Shown here: piece after piece, positions 9,440 to 15,265 of the stretch
Layout: each line of letters starts with the position of its first letter
How positions within the stretch are numbered: the stretch's first letter is position 1
Source of the DNA: an uncultured Clostridia bacterium
Lineage (GTDB): Bacteria; Bacillota; Clostridia; Oscillospirales; CAG-272
Assembly: GCA_946061315.1 (NCBI GenBank)
Contig: CAMGRB010000004.1
Span: 1-16,802, forward strand
Length of the DNA: 16,802 bases
Direction: 5' to 3'
The notes under the pieces: generated by a model
Told to the model about the DNA's origin: nothing
The model's database searches: none
What the model saw: only the letters and a program-made list of their open reading frames with translations
Made by a program: the position numbers and the translations under genes

Positions 9440-10546
9440 ATGGCAAAGAAATCCGTAAAGGCACAGGACAAATCACCGGTACCATCAACGGCGGAAGAAA
9501 AGAAAAAAGCGCTTGAAACCGCGATAAGTCAGATAAAGAAAGAGTGCGGAGCCGAAGCTATAATAAGGCTCGGCGACGGACCCGAAAAGGTAAGCGCAAT
9601 CTCAACAGGCTCACTAACCCTTGATCTCGCTCTCGGGGTCGGCGGACTTCCGAGGGGAAGAATAGTAGAGATATACGGCCCCGAATCCTCGGGTAAAACG
9701 ACACTTGCCCTCCACGTAGTAGCGGAAGCGCAGAAGCAGGGCGGAACGGCGGCGTTTATAGACGCGGAGCACGCGCTCGACCCCGTTTATGCAAAGGCGA
9801 TAGGCGTCAAGGTTGACGATTTGCTTGTATCCCAGCCCGACTGCGGAGAGCAGGCGCTTGAAATAGCGGAAAAGCTCGTATCCTCGGGTGCGGTTGACGT
9901 TATCGTCGTCGACTCCGTTGCGGCTCTCGTTCCGAGAACGGAAATTGAGGGAAGCATGGGAGAGTCCTCGATGGGAGTTCAGGCAAGACTTATGTCACAG
10001 GCTCTCCGAAAGCTCTCCGGCTCCATTTCCAAATTCAACTGTATAGTAATATTCATAAACCAGCTCCGTGACAAGATAGGCGTTATGTACGGCAACCCGG
10101 AAACGACAACGGGCGGACGCGCACTTAAATTCTATGCGTCGGTAAGAATAGACGTAAGAAAGGGTGAGCCGCTTAAAAACGGCGCGGAGGTGTACGGAAA
10201 TCACACAAAGTGCAAGGTTGTAAAGAACAAGGTTGCACCGCCCTTCCGCACGGCTGAATTTGATATTCTTTACGGCACGGGCATTTCAAGGTCCTCCGAG
10301 ATAATGGATATAGCGACCGAGTTCGATATTATCGAAAAGAGTGGCTCATGGTTCTCCTACAAGGGCGAAAAAATCGCACAGGGTAAGGATAATGCGAGAA
10401 AATATCTCGAGGACAATCCCGATATTATGAAAGAGGTAGAAGATAAGATACTCGAAAGACTGTCAAATGGGGATAAAATCTCTGACGAGGGTGACGTTGA
10501 CCTTGATTCGTCGGACTTTTCCATTGACGAGCTTGATTTGGACTGA
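9440..10546 (+). CDS. recA: Recombinase RecA
   Basis: ATP-dependent strand-exchange protein and co-protease for LexA, 368 residues. Walker A GPESSGKT is at 80-87, the catalytic Glu at 109 in DAEHALD, Walker [11 protein letters not shown] follows, then loop L1 ([12 protein letters not shown]) and loop L2 ([16 protein letters not shown], with the family's Gln). The C-terminal tail is acidic, as expected. SQPDTGEQ reads SQPDCGEQ, a minor change. The GTG at 9425 is part of the ribosome binding site GTGGAGG, so the ATG at 9440, giving the normal MAKKS start, is chosen. I see no LexA-type palindrome in the 42 bases upstream. recX follows after three bases. The neighbours to the left are gyrA and the lipoprotein. 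Confidence 0.98.
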   Translation: MAKKSVKAQDKSPVPSTAEEKKKALETAISQIKKECGAEAIIRLGDGPEKVSAISTGSLTLDLALGVGGLPRGRIVEIYGPESSGKTTLALHVVAEAQKQGGTAAFIDAEHALDPVYAKAIGVKVDDLLVSQPDCGEQALEIAEKLVSSGAVDVIVVDSVAALVPRTEIEGSMGESSMGVQARLMSQALRKLSGSISKFNCIVIFINQLRDKIGVMYGNPETTTGGRALKFYASVRIDVRKGEPLKNGAEVYGNHTKCKVVKNKVAPPFRTAEFDILYGTGISRSSEIMDIATEFDIIEKSGSWFSYKGEKIAQGKDNARKYLEDNPDIMKEVEDKILERLSNGDKISDEGDVDLDSSDFSIDELDLD

Positions 10547-10549
10547 TAT

Positions 10550-11203
10550 ATGGCTGAAAAGATTTATTACACTATCGAAAAAATCAAAAAATCGCCACAG
10601 GGTAGGACTTTTTATATCGTTTCCTCTATGGACACGAGGTTTGAAATGCTCGTTTCCGAGGAGCAGTACGAGAGGTTTGACATCGACGAGGGCGACGTTA
10701 TCGACGACGAGTATTTTCTTAAAATAAGAGAGGAAATGCTCTTTGACAACGCGCGCCGCCACGCCTTTGCAATTCTTGCAAGCGGGGAGAACAACAAGCG
10801 CTCGTTGGTTTCCAAGCTTCACAGAAAAGGCTTTTCCTACGACCTGTGCGACAAAATAGCGCTCTATATGGAAAACAGAGGCTATATAGATGAAAAAAAG
10901 CAAATAGGACTCCTTTGCGACACCTTTTTGAGAAAGAAATTCGGCAAGATAAAAATAATAAACGAGCTCGTCACAAGAGGCTACAGACGCGAGGACGTGT
11001 CGGAGTTTGCAAAAACCGAGCTTGAAGACGTCGATTTTGCGGACAACTGCGCCTATATAATAGAGCACAAATACGTTCCGTTCCCCTCCGACGCCGAGGA
11101 AATTCGCAAAATGATGGGTGCGCTTATGAGGTACGGCTATACCGTCGCCGACATAAAGGAAGCAATCCGCCGAATTACCGAAAGGAGAAAAAATGAGTCT
11201 TAA
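10550..11203 (+). CDS. recX: RecA modulator RecX
   Basis: RecX binds the RecA filament groove and tunes or inhibits recombination. The 217 residues show the three-helix repeats of the family: RRHAFAILASGENNKRSLVSKLHRKGF (about 69-95), then ENRGYIDEKKQIGLLCDTFLRKKFGKIKIINELVTRGY, then a third unit ending in MRYGYTVADIKEAIRRI. An N-terminal region of about 60 residues precedes the repeats, as in longer Firmicute RecX. It begins three bases after the recA stop with no clear ribosome binding site, so translation is probably coupled to recA. Its end overlaps the rimO start by 11 bases. The context directly behind recA supports the call. Confidence 0.93.
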   Translation: MAEKIYYTIEKIKKSPQGRTFYIVSSMDTRFEMLVSEEQYERFDIDEGDVIDDEYFLKIREEMLFDNARRHAFAILASGENNKRSLVSKLHRKGFSYDLCDKIALYMENRGYIDEKKQIGLLCDTFLRKKFGKIKIINELVTRGYRREDVSEFAKTELEDVDFADNCAYIIEHKYVPFPSDAEEIRKMMGALMRYGYTVADIKEAIRRITERRKNES

Positions 11204-12521
11204 AATAGGCTTCGTATCTCTCGGCTGTCCGAAAAATATGCTGGACACCGAGGTTATGCTCGCGCGCCTTGCAAAAGACGGCTATGAGATAACTCCGGAG
11301 CAAACCGAAGCGGATATTATAGTTATAAACACCTGCGCCTTCATAGAGAGCGCAAAAAAGGAGTCAATCGACAATATCCTCGATATTGCGTGGCTCAAAG
11401 AAAATCACAAATTAAAGGGAATTATCGTCACAGGGTGCCTTGCACAAAGATACGGAGAGGAGGTACTCAAAGAATTTCCCGAGGTTGACGCCGTTCTCGG
11501 CACGGGTAGCTATCAAAGCATAGTAAAGGCGGTCGAGGAGGTTGCCAAAGGGAACAGATTTATCGAGTGTGCAGACGAAAACGAGGCACAGCTCGGCGGT
11601 GACAGAATAGTTACCACGGGCGAGAGTTACGCTTACCTTAAAATATCCGAGGGGTGTAACAACCGTTGTACCTACTGTTCGATACCGAATATAAGAGGAA
11701 AATTCCGTTCACGTCCGATGGACGATATAATAAATGAGGCAAAGGAGCTTGCCGATATGGGTATCCCCGAGCTTATAGTGGTCGGGCAGGACACCACGTC
11801 ATACGGCATAGACCTTTACGGCGAGTACAAGCTTGCCGAGCTGCTTAAACGTCTTTCAAACGAAACAAAAGTAAAATGGTTAAGGATACTTTATTGCTAT
11901 CCCGATAAAATAACCGACGAGCTTATAGAGGAGATAAAAAATAATCCCAAGGTAGTAAAGTACATAGATCTTCCCGTTCAGCATATATCCGATAAGATCT
12001 TAAAGAGAATGAACAGACGCGGCGACGGGGCGCTTATACGAAGCGTGATAACGAAGCTCCGCGACGAAATACCGGATATTGCGATAAGGTCAACGGCGAT
12101 AGTCGGCTTCCCCGGGGAAACCGAGGAGGACTTTTCAGAGCTTTGCGAGTTTATAAAATGGGCGAGGTTTGACAGGTTCGGCGCATTTACCTACTCACGC
12201 GAGGAGGATACGCCCGCCTACAATTTCCCCGACCAGATAGACGAGCAGTTAAAGCAGGACAGATACGATATAATAATGCGTGAGCAGCTTGACGTCACCG
12301 ACGAGGAAAACAAGAAAAAAGTCGGCAAGGTGTTAGACGTTCTTTGCGAGGGCTACGACGAGGTTGCGGAAACGTATTACGGCAGGAGCTATGCGGACGC
12401 ACCCGATATAGACGGCAAGGTTTTCTTCTCGTCAAAGAGGAAAATCCCCGCAGGAGTGTTTGTAAAAGTAAAAATAACGGACTTTGTGGATTATGATCTT
12501 CAAGGCAAGGAAATAAAGTGA
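11193..12521 (+). CDS. rimO: Ribosomal protein S12 methylthiotransferase RimO
   Basis: Radical SAM enzyme that adds a methylthio group to the conserved aspartate of ribosomal protein S12. The 442 residues have all three parts. The N-terminal UPF0004 domain carries cluster cysteines C12 (SLGCPKNMLD), C48 (NTCAF) and C82 (TGCLAQ). The radical SAM core carries C155, C159 and C162 (CNNRCTYC), and a C-terminal TRAM domain follows from about 378. SLGCPKN and the overall pattern favour RimO over the related MiaB or MtaB. A good ribosome binding site, AAAGGAG, lies inside the end of recX, with which it overlaps by 11 bases. A perfect 7-bp inverted repeat spans its stop codon. Confidence 0.96.
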   Translation: MSLKIGFVSLGCPKNMLDTEVMLARLAKDGYEITPEQTEADIIVINTCAFIESAKKESIDNILDIAWLKENHKLKGIIVTGCLAQRYGEEVLKEFPEVDAVLGTGSYQSIVKAVEEVAKGNRFIECADENEAQLGGDRIVTTGESYAYLKISEGCNNRCTYCSIPNIRGKFRSRPMDDIINEAKELADMGIPELIVVGQDTTSYGIDLYGEYKLAELLKRLSNETKVKWLRILYCYPDKITDELIEEIKNNPKVVKYIDLPVQHISDKILKRMNRRGDGALIRSVITKLRDEIPDIAIRSTAIVGFPGETEEDFSELCEFIKWARFDRFGAFTYSREEDTPAYNFPDQIDEQLKQDRYDIIMREQLDVTDEENKKKVGKVLDVLCEGYDEVAETYYGRSYADAPDIDGKVFFSSKRKIPAGVFVKVKITDFVDYDLQGKEIK

Positions 12522-12536
12522 TAGAATACCTATCAC
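12518..12536 (+). other. Perfect inverted repeat spanning the rimO stop codon
   Basis: GTGATAG (12518-12524) and CTATCAC (12530-12536) pair exactly around a five-base loop, and the rimO TGA lies in the left arm. It is not directly followed by a T run, so it is not a standard terminator. It might modulate read-through or mRNA stability between rimO and pgsA. Confidence 0.45.
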
Positions 12537-12572
12537 AAGCGAAAGGAAAACAATTTTTGTTTGTATTTTGAT

Positions 12573-13154
12573 ATGAAAATGAATTTGCCAAACAAGTTGA
12601 CGATTTTAAGAGTTATTATGGTACCCGCGTTTATAGCGTGTATGCTCTATATACCGAACACGGCGATAAGATGCTTTGTTTCGGCAGGCGTATTTGCCCT
12701 GACGTCCCTTACGGATATGCTCGACGGTAAAATAGCGAGAAAGTACAATCTTGTGACTAACTTCGGTAAATTTATGGACCCCTTGGCTGACAAGTTTATG
12801 GTATTCTCCGCGCTTATAACGATAACCGTCGTCCACAAAGAGCTTTCGTGGATAATGGTATGGGTAAGCTGTATTGTATTTTTGAGAGAACTCGGCGTCA
12901 CCTCGCTTCGCCTCGTCTGCTCGGACGCGGGCGCAGGTGCCATTGCCGCAAGCTTTTTCGGCAAGGCAAAAACGGTAACGCAGATAGCGTGTATAATAGT
13001 TATACTCGTCGAGGAAGCAATTCGCTCTCTTGTAAGTATAAACACATATTTCATAGCTTCGTATATCACCATTGCCGCCATGACCTTTATGACGGTAGCA
13101 TCGGGAATTGACTATTTCAGGCACTATGCAAGCTATATAAACCCCAACAAATAA
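12573..13154 (+). CDS. pgsA: CDP-diacylglycerol-glycerol-3-phosphate 3-phosphatidyltransferase PgsA
   Basis: Membrane enzyme that makes phosphatidylglycerol phosphate from CDP-diacylglycerol and glycerol-3-phosphate. The CDP-alcohol phosphotransferase signature is complete in DMLDGKIAR through NFGKFMDPLAD (about residues 48-73), matching D-x2-DG-x2-AR-x8-G-x3-D-x3-D. Several hydrophobic membrane segments flank it, and the N-terminus NLPNKLTILR is typical. The start is uncertain. ATG codons at 12573 and 12579 lack a nearby ribosome binding site, and the family usually begins MNLPNK, which favours 12579. A TTG at 12561 lies at suitable distance from AAAGGAAAA (12542-12550). All choices give 191-197 residues. 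A membrane protein gene follows after 11 bases. Confidence 0.95.
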   Translation: MKMNLPNKLTILRVIMVPAFIACMLYIPNTAIRCFVSAGVFALTSLTDMLDGKIARKYNLVTNFGKFMDPLADKFMVFSALITITVVHKELSWIMVWVSCIVFLRELGVTSLRLVCSDAGAGAIAASFFGKAKTVTQIACIIVILVEEAIRSLVSINTYFIASYITIAAMTFMTVASGIDYFRHYASYINPNK

Positions 13155-13165
13155 CGGAGGCTGAA

Positions 13166-14170
13166 ATGGGAAAGGAACAGGAAACAAAAAAAGAAAATAA
13201 GGCACTTAAAATTGCAGTTAGAGTAATCGGCACGATAATAGCGGTTATTGCCGTGATACTCATTTTGTTCGGAGCGGGCGAAAAGGTTATGTTCGCCTCC
13301 TTCTATGCAAACGCAACGCAGGAGATGAAAACCCCCGGTGTATCCGACGGCTTTGTTCAGCAGGGACTTGACTACCTCGAGGACAAGGGCTTGTATCTTT
13401 CCTGCGGATATATGAAGAAATCCTCAAAGGCATCGAGAATATACATATTTGATAAAAAAGGAAAATCGAGCTTTATAGAGCTTTGGAACGAGGACGGAAC
13501 TCCCTATACGGGTCACACGGGCGGAATTGCCCACTACGGTGACTACGTTTACATAACCGCCGATGACGGACTTGACGTATTCTCACTTAAAACGACCTTA
13601 TCGGGTTGCACGGGAGTAAAGAAGATAGGCGAGGTAAAGACCTACAACAATCCTGCTTACTGCCACGTTTACAACGGAATGATATACGTCGGCTCCTTCT
13701 ACCGCGCAGGCAATTATGAAACGCCCGACAGCGAGAGAATTACAACCCCCGCAGGCGACGAAAACAAGGCGATAATCACCGTTTTTGAACTTAACGAGGA
13801 CGAGGAATTTGGAGTAAAGAAGGACGTCAAAGCGGTCTATTCCACAACGGGACTTGTCCAGGGAATGTGCATAACCGACGATTCAAGACTTGTTTTAAGC
13901 ACCTCGTACGGTCTTGCCGCATCTCACCTTTACGTTTACGATATAGCAAGAGCAACAAAGGGCGAGTACGAGATAAACGAAACCACCGTACCGATTTACT
14001 ATTTTGACTCCGCGTGCCTGCTTGATACAATAAAGGCACCGCCCATGTCCGAGGAGATACTTTACCAAAACGGCAAGATACTCATAATAACCGAGTCGGC
14101 AAGTAATAAATACATCTTCGGTAAATTCACAACGGGCAAACACCTCTTTGCATATAAGCTTGATAAATAA
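13166..14170 (+). CDS. Membrane-anchored extracytoplasmic protein, possible beta-propeller
   Basis: I do not recognise this 334-residue protein by name. A charged cytoplasmic N-terminus (MGKEQETKKENK) is followed by one strongly hydrophobic segment at about 16-36, giving a single-pass anchor with the remaining 300 residues outside. The outer part contains spaced, similar strand pairs: IAHYGDYVYITADDGLDVFSL (from 121), YCHVYNGMIYVGSFY (165), MCITDDSRLVLSTSYG (234, ending SHLYVYDI) and EEILYQNGKILIITES (296). This pattern suggests propeller blades, which is inference. GGAGG five bases before the ATG gives a strong start. It lies 11 bases after pgsA and ends the run of co-oriented genes at a clear terminator. 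No catalytic motif is visible. Confidence 0.9.
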   Translation: MGKEQETKKENKALKIAVRVIGTIIAVIAVILILFGAGEKVMFASFYANATQEMKTPGVSDGFVQQGLDYLEDKGLYLSCGYMKKSSKASRIYIFDKKGKSSFIELWNEDGTPYTGHTGGIAHYGDYVYITADDGLDVFSLKTTLSGCTGVKKIGEVKTYNNPAYCHVYNGMIYVGSFYRAGNYETPDSERITTPAGDENKAIITVFELNEDEEFGVKKDVKAVYSTTGLVQGMCITDDSRLVLSTSYGLAASHLYVYDIARATKGEYEINETTVPIYYFDSACLLDTIKAPPMSEEILYQNGKILIITESASNKYIFGKFTTGKHLFAYKLDK

Positions 14171-14176
14171 CAAACC

Positions 14177-14206
14177 AAAAGCTATCGCAAATGCGGTAGC
14201 TTTTTT
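14177..14206 (+). terminator. Intrinsic terminator after the recA-pgsA gene block
   Basis: GCTATCGCA (14181-14189) pairs with TGCGGTAGC (14192-14200) around a two-base loop with one G-T pair, extended by A4/T4 pairing and followed by six T. It lies seven bases after the stop of the preceding gene. It should end the transcript; flanking A and T runs make weak function in the other direction possible. Confidence 0.92.
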
Positions 14207-14207
14207 A

Positions 14208-14235
14208 ATGAATAATGAAAGATGAATAATGAAAA
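14208..14235 (+). repeat. Short direct repeat ATGAATAATGAAA
   Basis: A 13-base unit occurs at 14208-14220 and 14223-14235 with a 15-base period. It directly follows the terminator and opens the repeat island. Confidence 0.7.
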
Positions 14236-14282
14236 ATTGTGCTTTGTATTGCGGTTTTTTGTACCATAGGCTCCCCCCCTGT

Positions 14283-14310
14283 TCGTAGGGCGGGTGGCTT
14301 GCTCCCGCCG
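14283..14310 (+). repeat. REP-like repeat family 1, copy 1
   Basis: The sequence is TC, then GTAG, then an imperfect GC-rich palindrome (GGCGGG ... CCCGCC). It is a near-identical inverted copy of the units at 14483 and 14579. A GTAG tetranucleotide followed by a hairpin is the form of REP elements mobilised by Y1 (RAYT) transposases; no such transposase is in the window. Confidence 0.75.
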
Positions 14311-14330
14311 AAATGTTGGTGATTCGGGCT

Positions 14331-14354
14331 GTAGGGGACGGTCAAGACCGTCCC
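14331..14354 (+). repeat. REP-like repeat family 2, copy 1
   Basis: GTAG (14331-14334) is followed by a perfect 9-bp hairpin: GGGACGGTC (14335-14343), loop AA, GACCGTCCC (14346-14354). The second copy is at 14684-14709. Confidence 0.65.
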
Positions 14355-14383
14355 GCTTTTGTGAATTGGTAACTTTAACAACA

Positions 14384-14437
14384 ATCCCTCCGTCATTTTC
14401 TTTGGAAAATGCCACCTCCCTTTACACAAGGGAGGCT
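14384..14437 (-). repeat. Two-hairpin repeat, copy A
   Basis: Read on the minus strand it has hairpin 1 (CCTCCCTT/AAGGGAGG, + strand 14415-14422 and 14428-14435), then GTGGC, hairpin 2 (CATTTTC/GAAAATG, 14394-14400 and 14405-14411), then TGACGGAGGGATTG. The same architecture recurs at 14753 and 14885 with different stem sequences. On the + strand hairpin 1 is followed by CTTTTTT (14436-14442), so it could also act as a terminator. Confidence 0.7.
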
Positions 14438-14482
14438 TTTTTGGGGGTCACGAATCGCCCGCTTGTATATAAACGGTAAAAC

Positions 14483-14518
14483 AAAACGGCGGGAGCAAGC
14501 CGCCCGCCCTACGACAAA
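14483..14518 (-). repeat. REP-like repeat family 1, copy 2
   Basis: A 36-base unit running from AAAACGGCGGGAG to CCCTACGACAAA on the + strand, identical to 14579-14614. GTAG and the hairpin are on the minus strand. Confidence 0.85.
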
Positions 14519-14532
14519 CATTATCCGCCCCT

Positions 14533-14572
14533 CCGCCGTGTCATTCTCGAGAGTAGCGAAGAATCTCGGCGG
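14533..14572. repeat. GC-armed repeat with ATTCT/AGAAT core
   Basis: CCGCC (14533-14537) and GGCGG (14568-14572) form outer arms. ATTCT (14543-14547) and AGAAT (14560-14564) form inner arms, around a TCTCGAGA palindrome (14545-14552). Its core TCATTCT...GCGAAGAATCTC resembles a short interspersed repeat seen in many gut bacterial genomes. It fills much of the gap between the two identical 36-base units. Confidence 0.6.
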
Positions 14573-14578
14573 ACAAAT

Positions 14579-14614
14579 AAAACGGCGGGAGCAAGCCGCC
14601 CGCCCTACGACAAA
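14579..14614 (-). repeat. REP-like repeat family 1, copy 3
   Basis: A 36-base unit identical to 14483-14518, in the same orientation, 96 bases downstream. Confidence 0.85.
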
Positions 14615-14615
14615 T

Positions 14616-14642
14616 AAGGCTCCATCCTGGAGGGAGCCTTTT
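14616..14642 (+). repeat. Hairpin with T run in the repeat island
   Basis: AAGGCTCC (14616-14623) pairs with GGAGCCTT (14633-14640) around a nine-base loop, followed by T residues to 14642. It looks like hairpin 1 of the two-hairpin family without the rest, and could act as a terminator. Confidence 0.5.
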
Positions 14643-14655
14643 CGGCGGGAGCAAG
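14643..14655 (-). repeat. REP-like repeat family 1, truncated copy
   Basis: CGGCGGGAGCAAG matches the first 13 bases of the family 1 core, after which similarity stops. It is probably a truncated copy. Confidence 0.55.
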
Positions 14656-14683
14656 GTGAAGAACATACAAACGCCCCTTAATT

Positions 14684-14709
14684 GTAGGGACCGGCGTCCC
14701 CGACGGTCC
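14684..14709 (+). repeat. REP-like repeat family 2, copy 2
   Basis: GTAG (14684-14687) is followed by GGACCG (14688-14693) and CGGTCC (14704-14709), enclosing a ten-base loop. It has the same GTAG-plus-hairpin form as 14331-14354, with a diverged stem. Confidence 0.6.
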
Positions 14710-14752
14710 GTCCATTAAATAAATGCCAATTAAAACGGTAAGGACAATTAAG

Positions 14753-14800
14753 AGCCTTCTCCAGAGGGAGAAGGTGGCAGCCGAAGGCTGACGGATGAGG
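14753..14800 (+). repeat. Two-hairpin repeat, copy B
   Basis: Hairpin 1 is CCTTCTCC (14755-14762) with GGAGAAGG (14767-14774). GTGG overlaps and follows it. Hairpin 2 is CAGCC/GGCTG (14778-14782, 14786-14790), then ACGGATGAGG. A related unit lies in opposite orientation at 14885-14931, with 84 AT-rich bases between them. Confidence 0.8.
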
Positions 14801-14884
14801 TGTTAGAAACAAGAAAAGCCAACCGATATTTCTTAATACATACATAAATATTATTAAAATGACTTCGCGTTTTTATTGCTTACT

Positions 14885-14931
14885 CCTCATCCACCGCTAA
14901 CGCGGTCCCCCTTCTCCCACAGGAGAAGGCT
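14885..14931 (-). repeat. Two-hairpin repeat, copy C
   Basis: Inverted relative of copy B. Read on the minus strand it has hairpin 1 (GGAGAAGG and CCTTCTCC at + strand 14922-14929 and 14910-14917), then hairpin 2 (ACCGC/GCGGT, 14893-14897 and 14902-14906), then GGATGAGG. Hairpin 1 is identical in sequence to copy B, but hairpin 2 is entirely different while still pairing. Confidence 0.8.
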
Positions 14932-15069
14932 TTCGGCTAAAACAAGGGTCAATTTTGCGATTTTACCGTCAAAACGGAGCAAAAAACGCAAGTTCACAAA
15001 AAATTTACAATTTGTGAGGAGTGCACAAAAATCAGCCTAAAAACCGTCGGACAGAATTTTGATAAAATT

Positions 15070-15106
15070 CCGCGAATCCCTATATTATAAGGCTTCGCGG
15101 TTTTTT
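15070..15106 (+). terminator. Terminator-like hairpin in the repeat island
   Basis: CCGCGAA (15070-15076) pairs with TTCGCGG (15094-15100), followed by six T. The loop is long (17 bases). No gene lies within 900 bases upstream, so what it would terminate is unclear. A second perfect hairpin, GAATTTT/AAAATTC (15054-15060, 15064-15070), abuts it. A possible promoter (TTGATA 15059-15064, TATTAT 15083-15088) overlaps it. Confidence 0.6.
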
Positions 15107-15126
15107 CATTTTACGAAAACAATTCG

Positions 15127-15155
15127 CATTTTTTGTGTACATTTCACAAAAAATG
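15127..15155. promoter_or_regulatory. Perfect 11-bp inverted repeat upstream of the surface-protein promoter
   Basis: CATTTTTTGTG (15127-15137) and CACAAAAAATG (15145-15155) match exactly around TACATTT. Related CACAAAAA(A)T motifs lie at 14995-15004 and 15024-15032. It could be an operator or an RNA hairpin. Its last G is the first G of the G tract. Confidence 0.5.
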
Positions 15156-15163
15156 GGGGGGGG
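15155..15163 (+). repeat. Homopolymeric G9 tract
   Basis: Nine consecutive G end 18 bases before the -35 box of the following promoter. Tracts of this length are prone to slippage and, near promoters, are a known basis for phase variation. Confidence 0.85.
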
Positions 15164-15181
15164 CATACTTTTTTGTAGATA

Positions 15182-15210
15182 TTGACAAATCGACGTTTCG
15201 GTACTATAAT
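15182..15210 (+). promoter_or_regulatory. Consensus sigma-A promoter of the surface-protein gene
   Basis: TTGACA (15182-15187) and TATAAT (15205-15210) are separated by exactly 17 bases, a perfect consensus. Transcription should start near 15217, giving a leader of about 50 bases, with AAAAGGAG (15247-15254) as ribosome binding site before the ATG at 15266. Confidence 0.93.
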
Positions 15211-15265
15211 ATTTATATAAATTATTTTAACGCAAATATTTTATGTAAAAGGAGAAATTTCAGCG

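Noticed and set aside
10463..11248. Long minus-strand open frame of 261 codons opposite the recA end and recX
   Set aside because: It lies antisense to recX, a well-supported gene, in compositionally biased DNA, and shows no recognisable domain or start signal.
12606..13205. 199-codon minus-strand open frame opposite pgsA
   Set aside because: It is antisense to pgsA, whose catalytic signature is intact, and it has no family features.
14483..14614. Two identical 36-base repeats with a 60-base spacer, resembling a minimal CRISPR
   Set aside because: There are only two same-orientation copies, plus an inverted copy at 14283 and a truncated one. The spacer holds another interspersed repeat, and the unit has the GTAG-hairpin form of REP elements. 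No cas genes are in the window.
14294..14681. Two short + strand open frames (14294-14479 and 14409-14681)
   Set aside because: They run through hairpin repeats, have no ribosome binding site, and their protein sequence is just translated repeat (for example RREQAARPTT twice).
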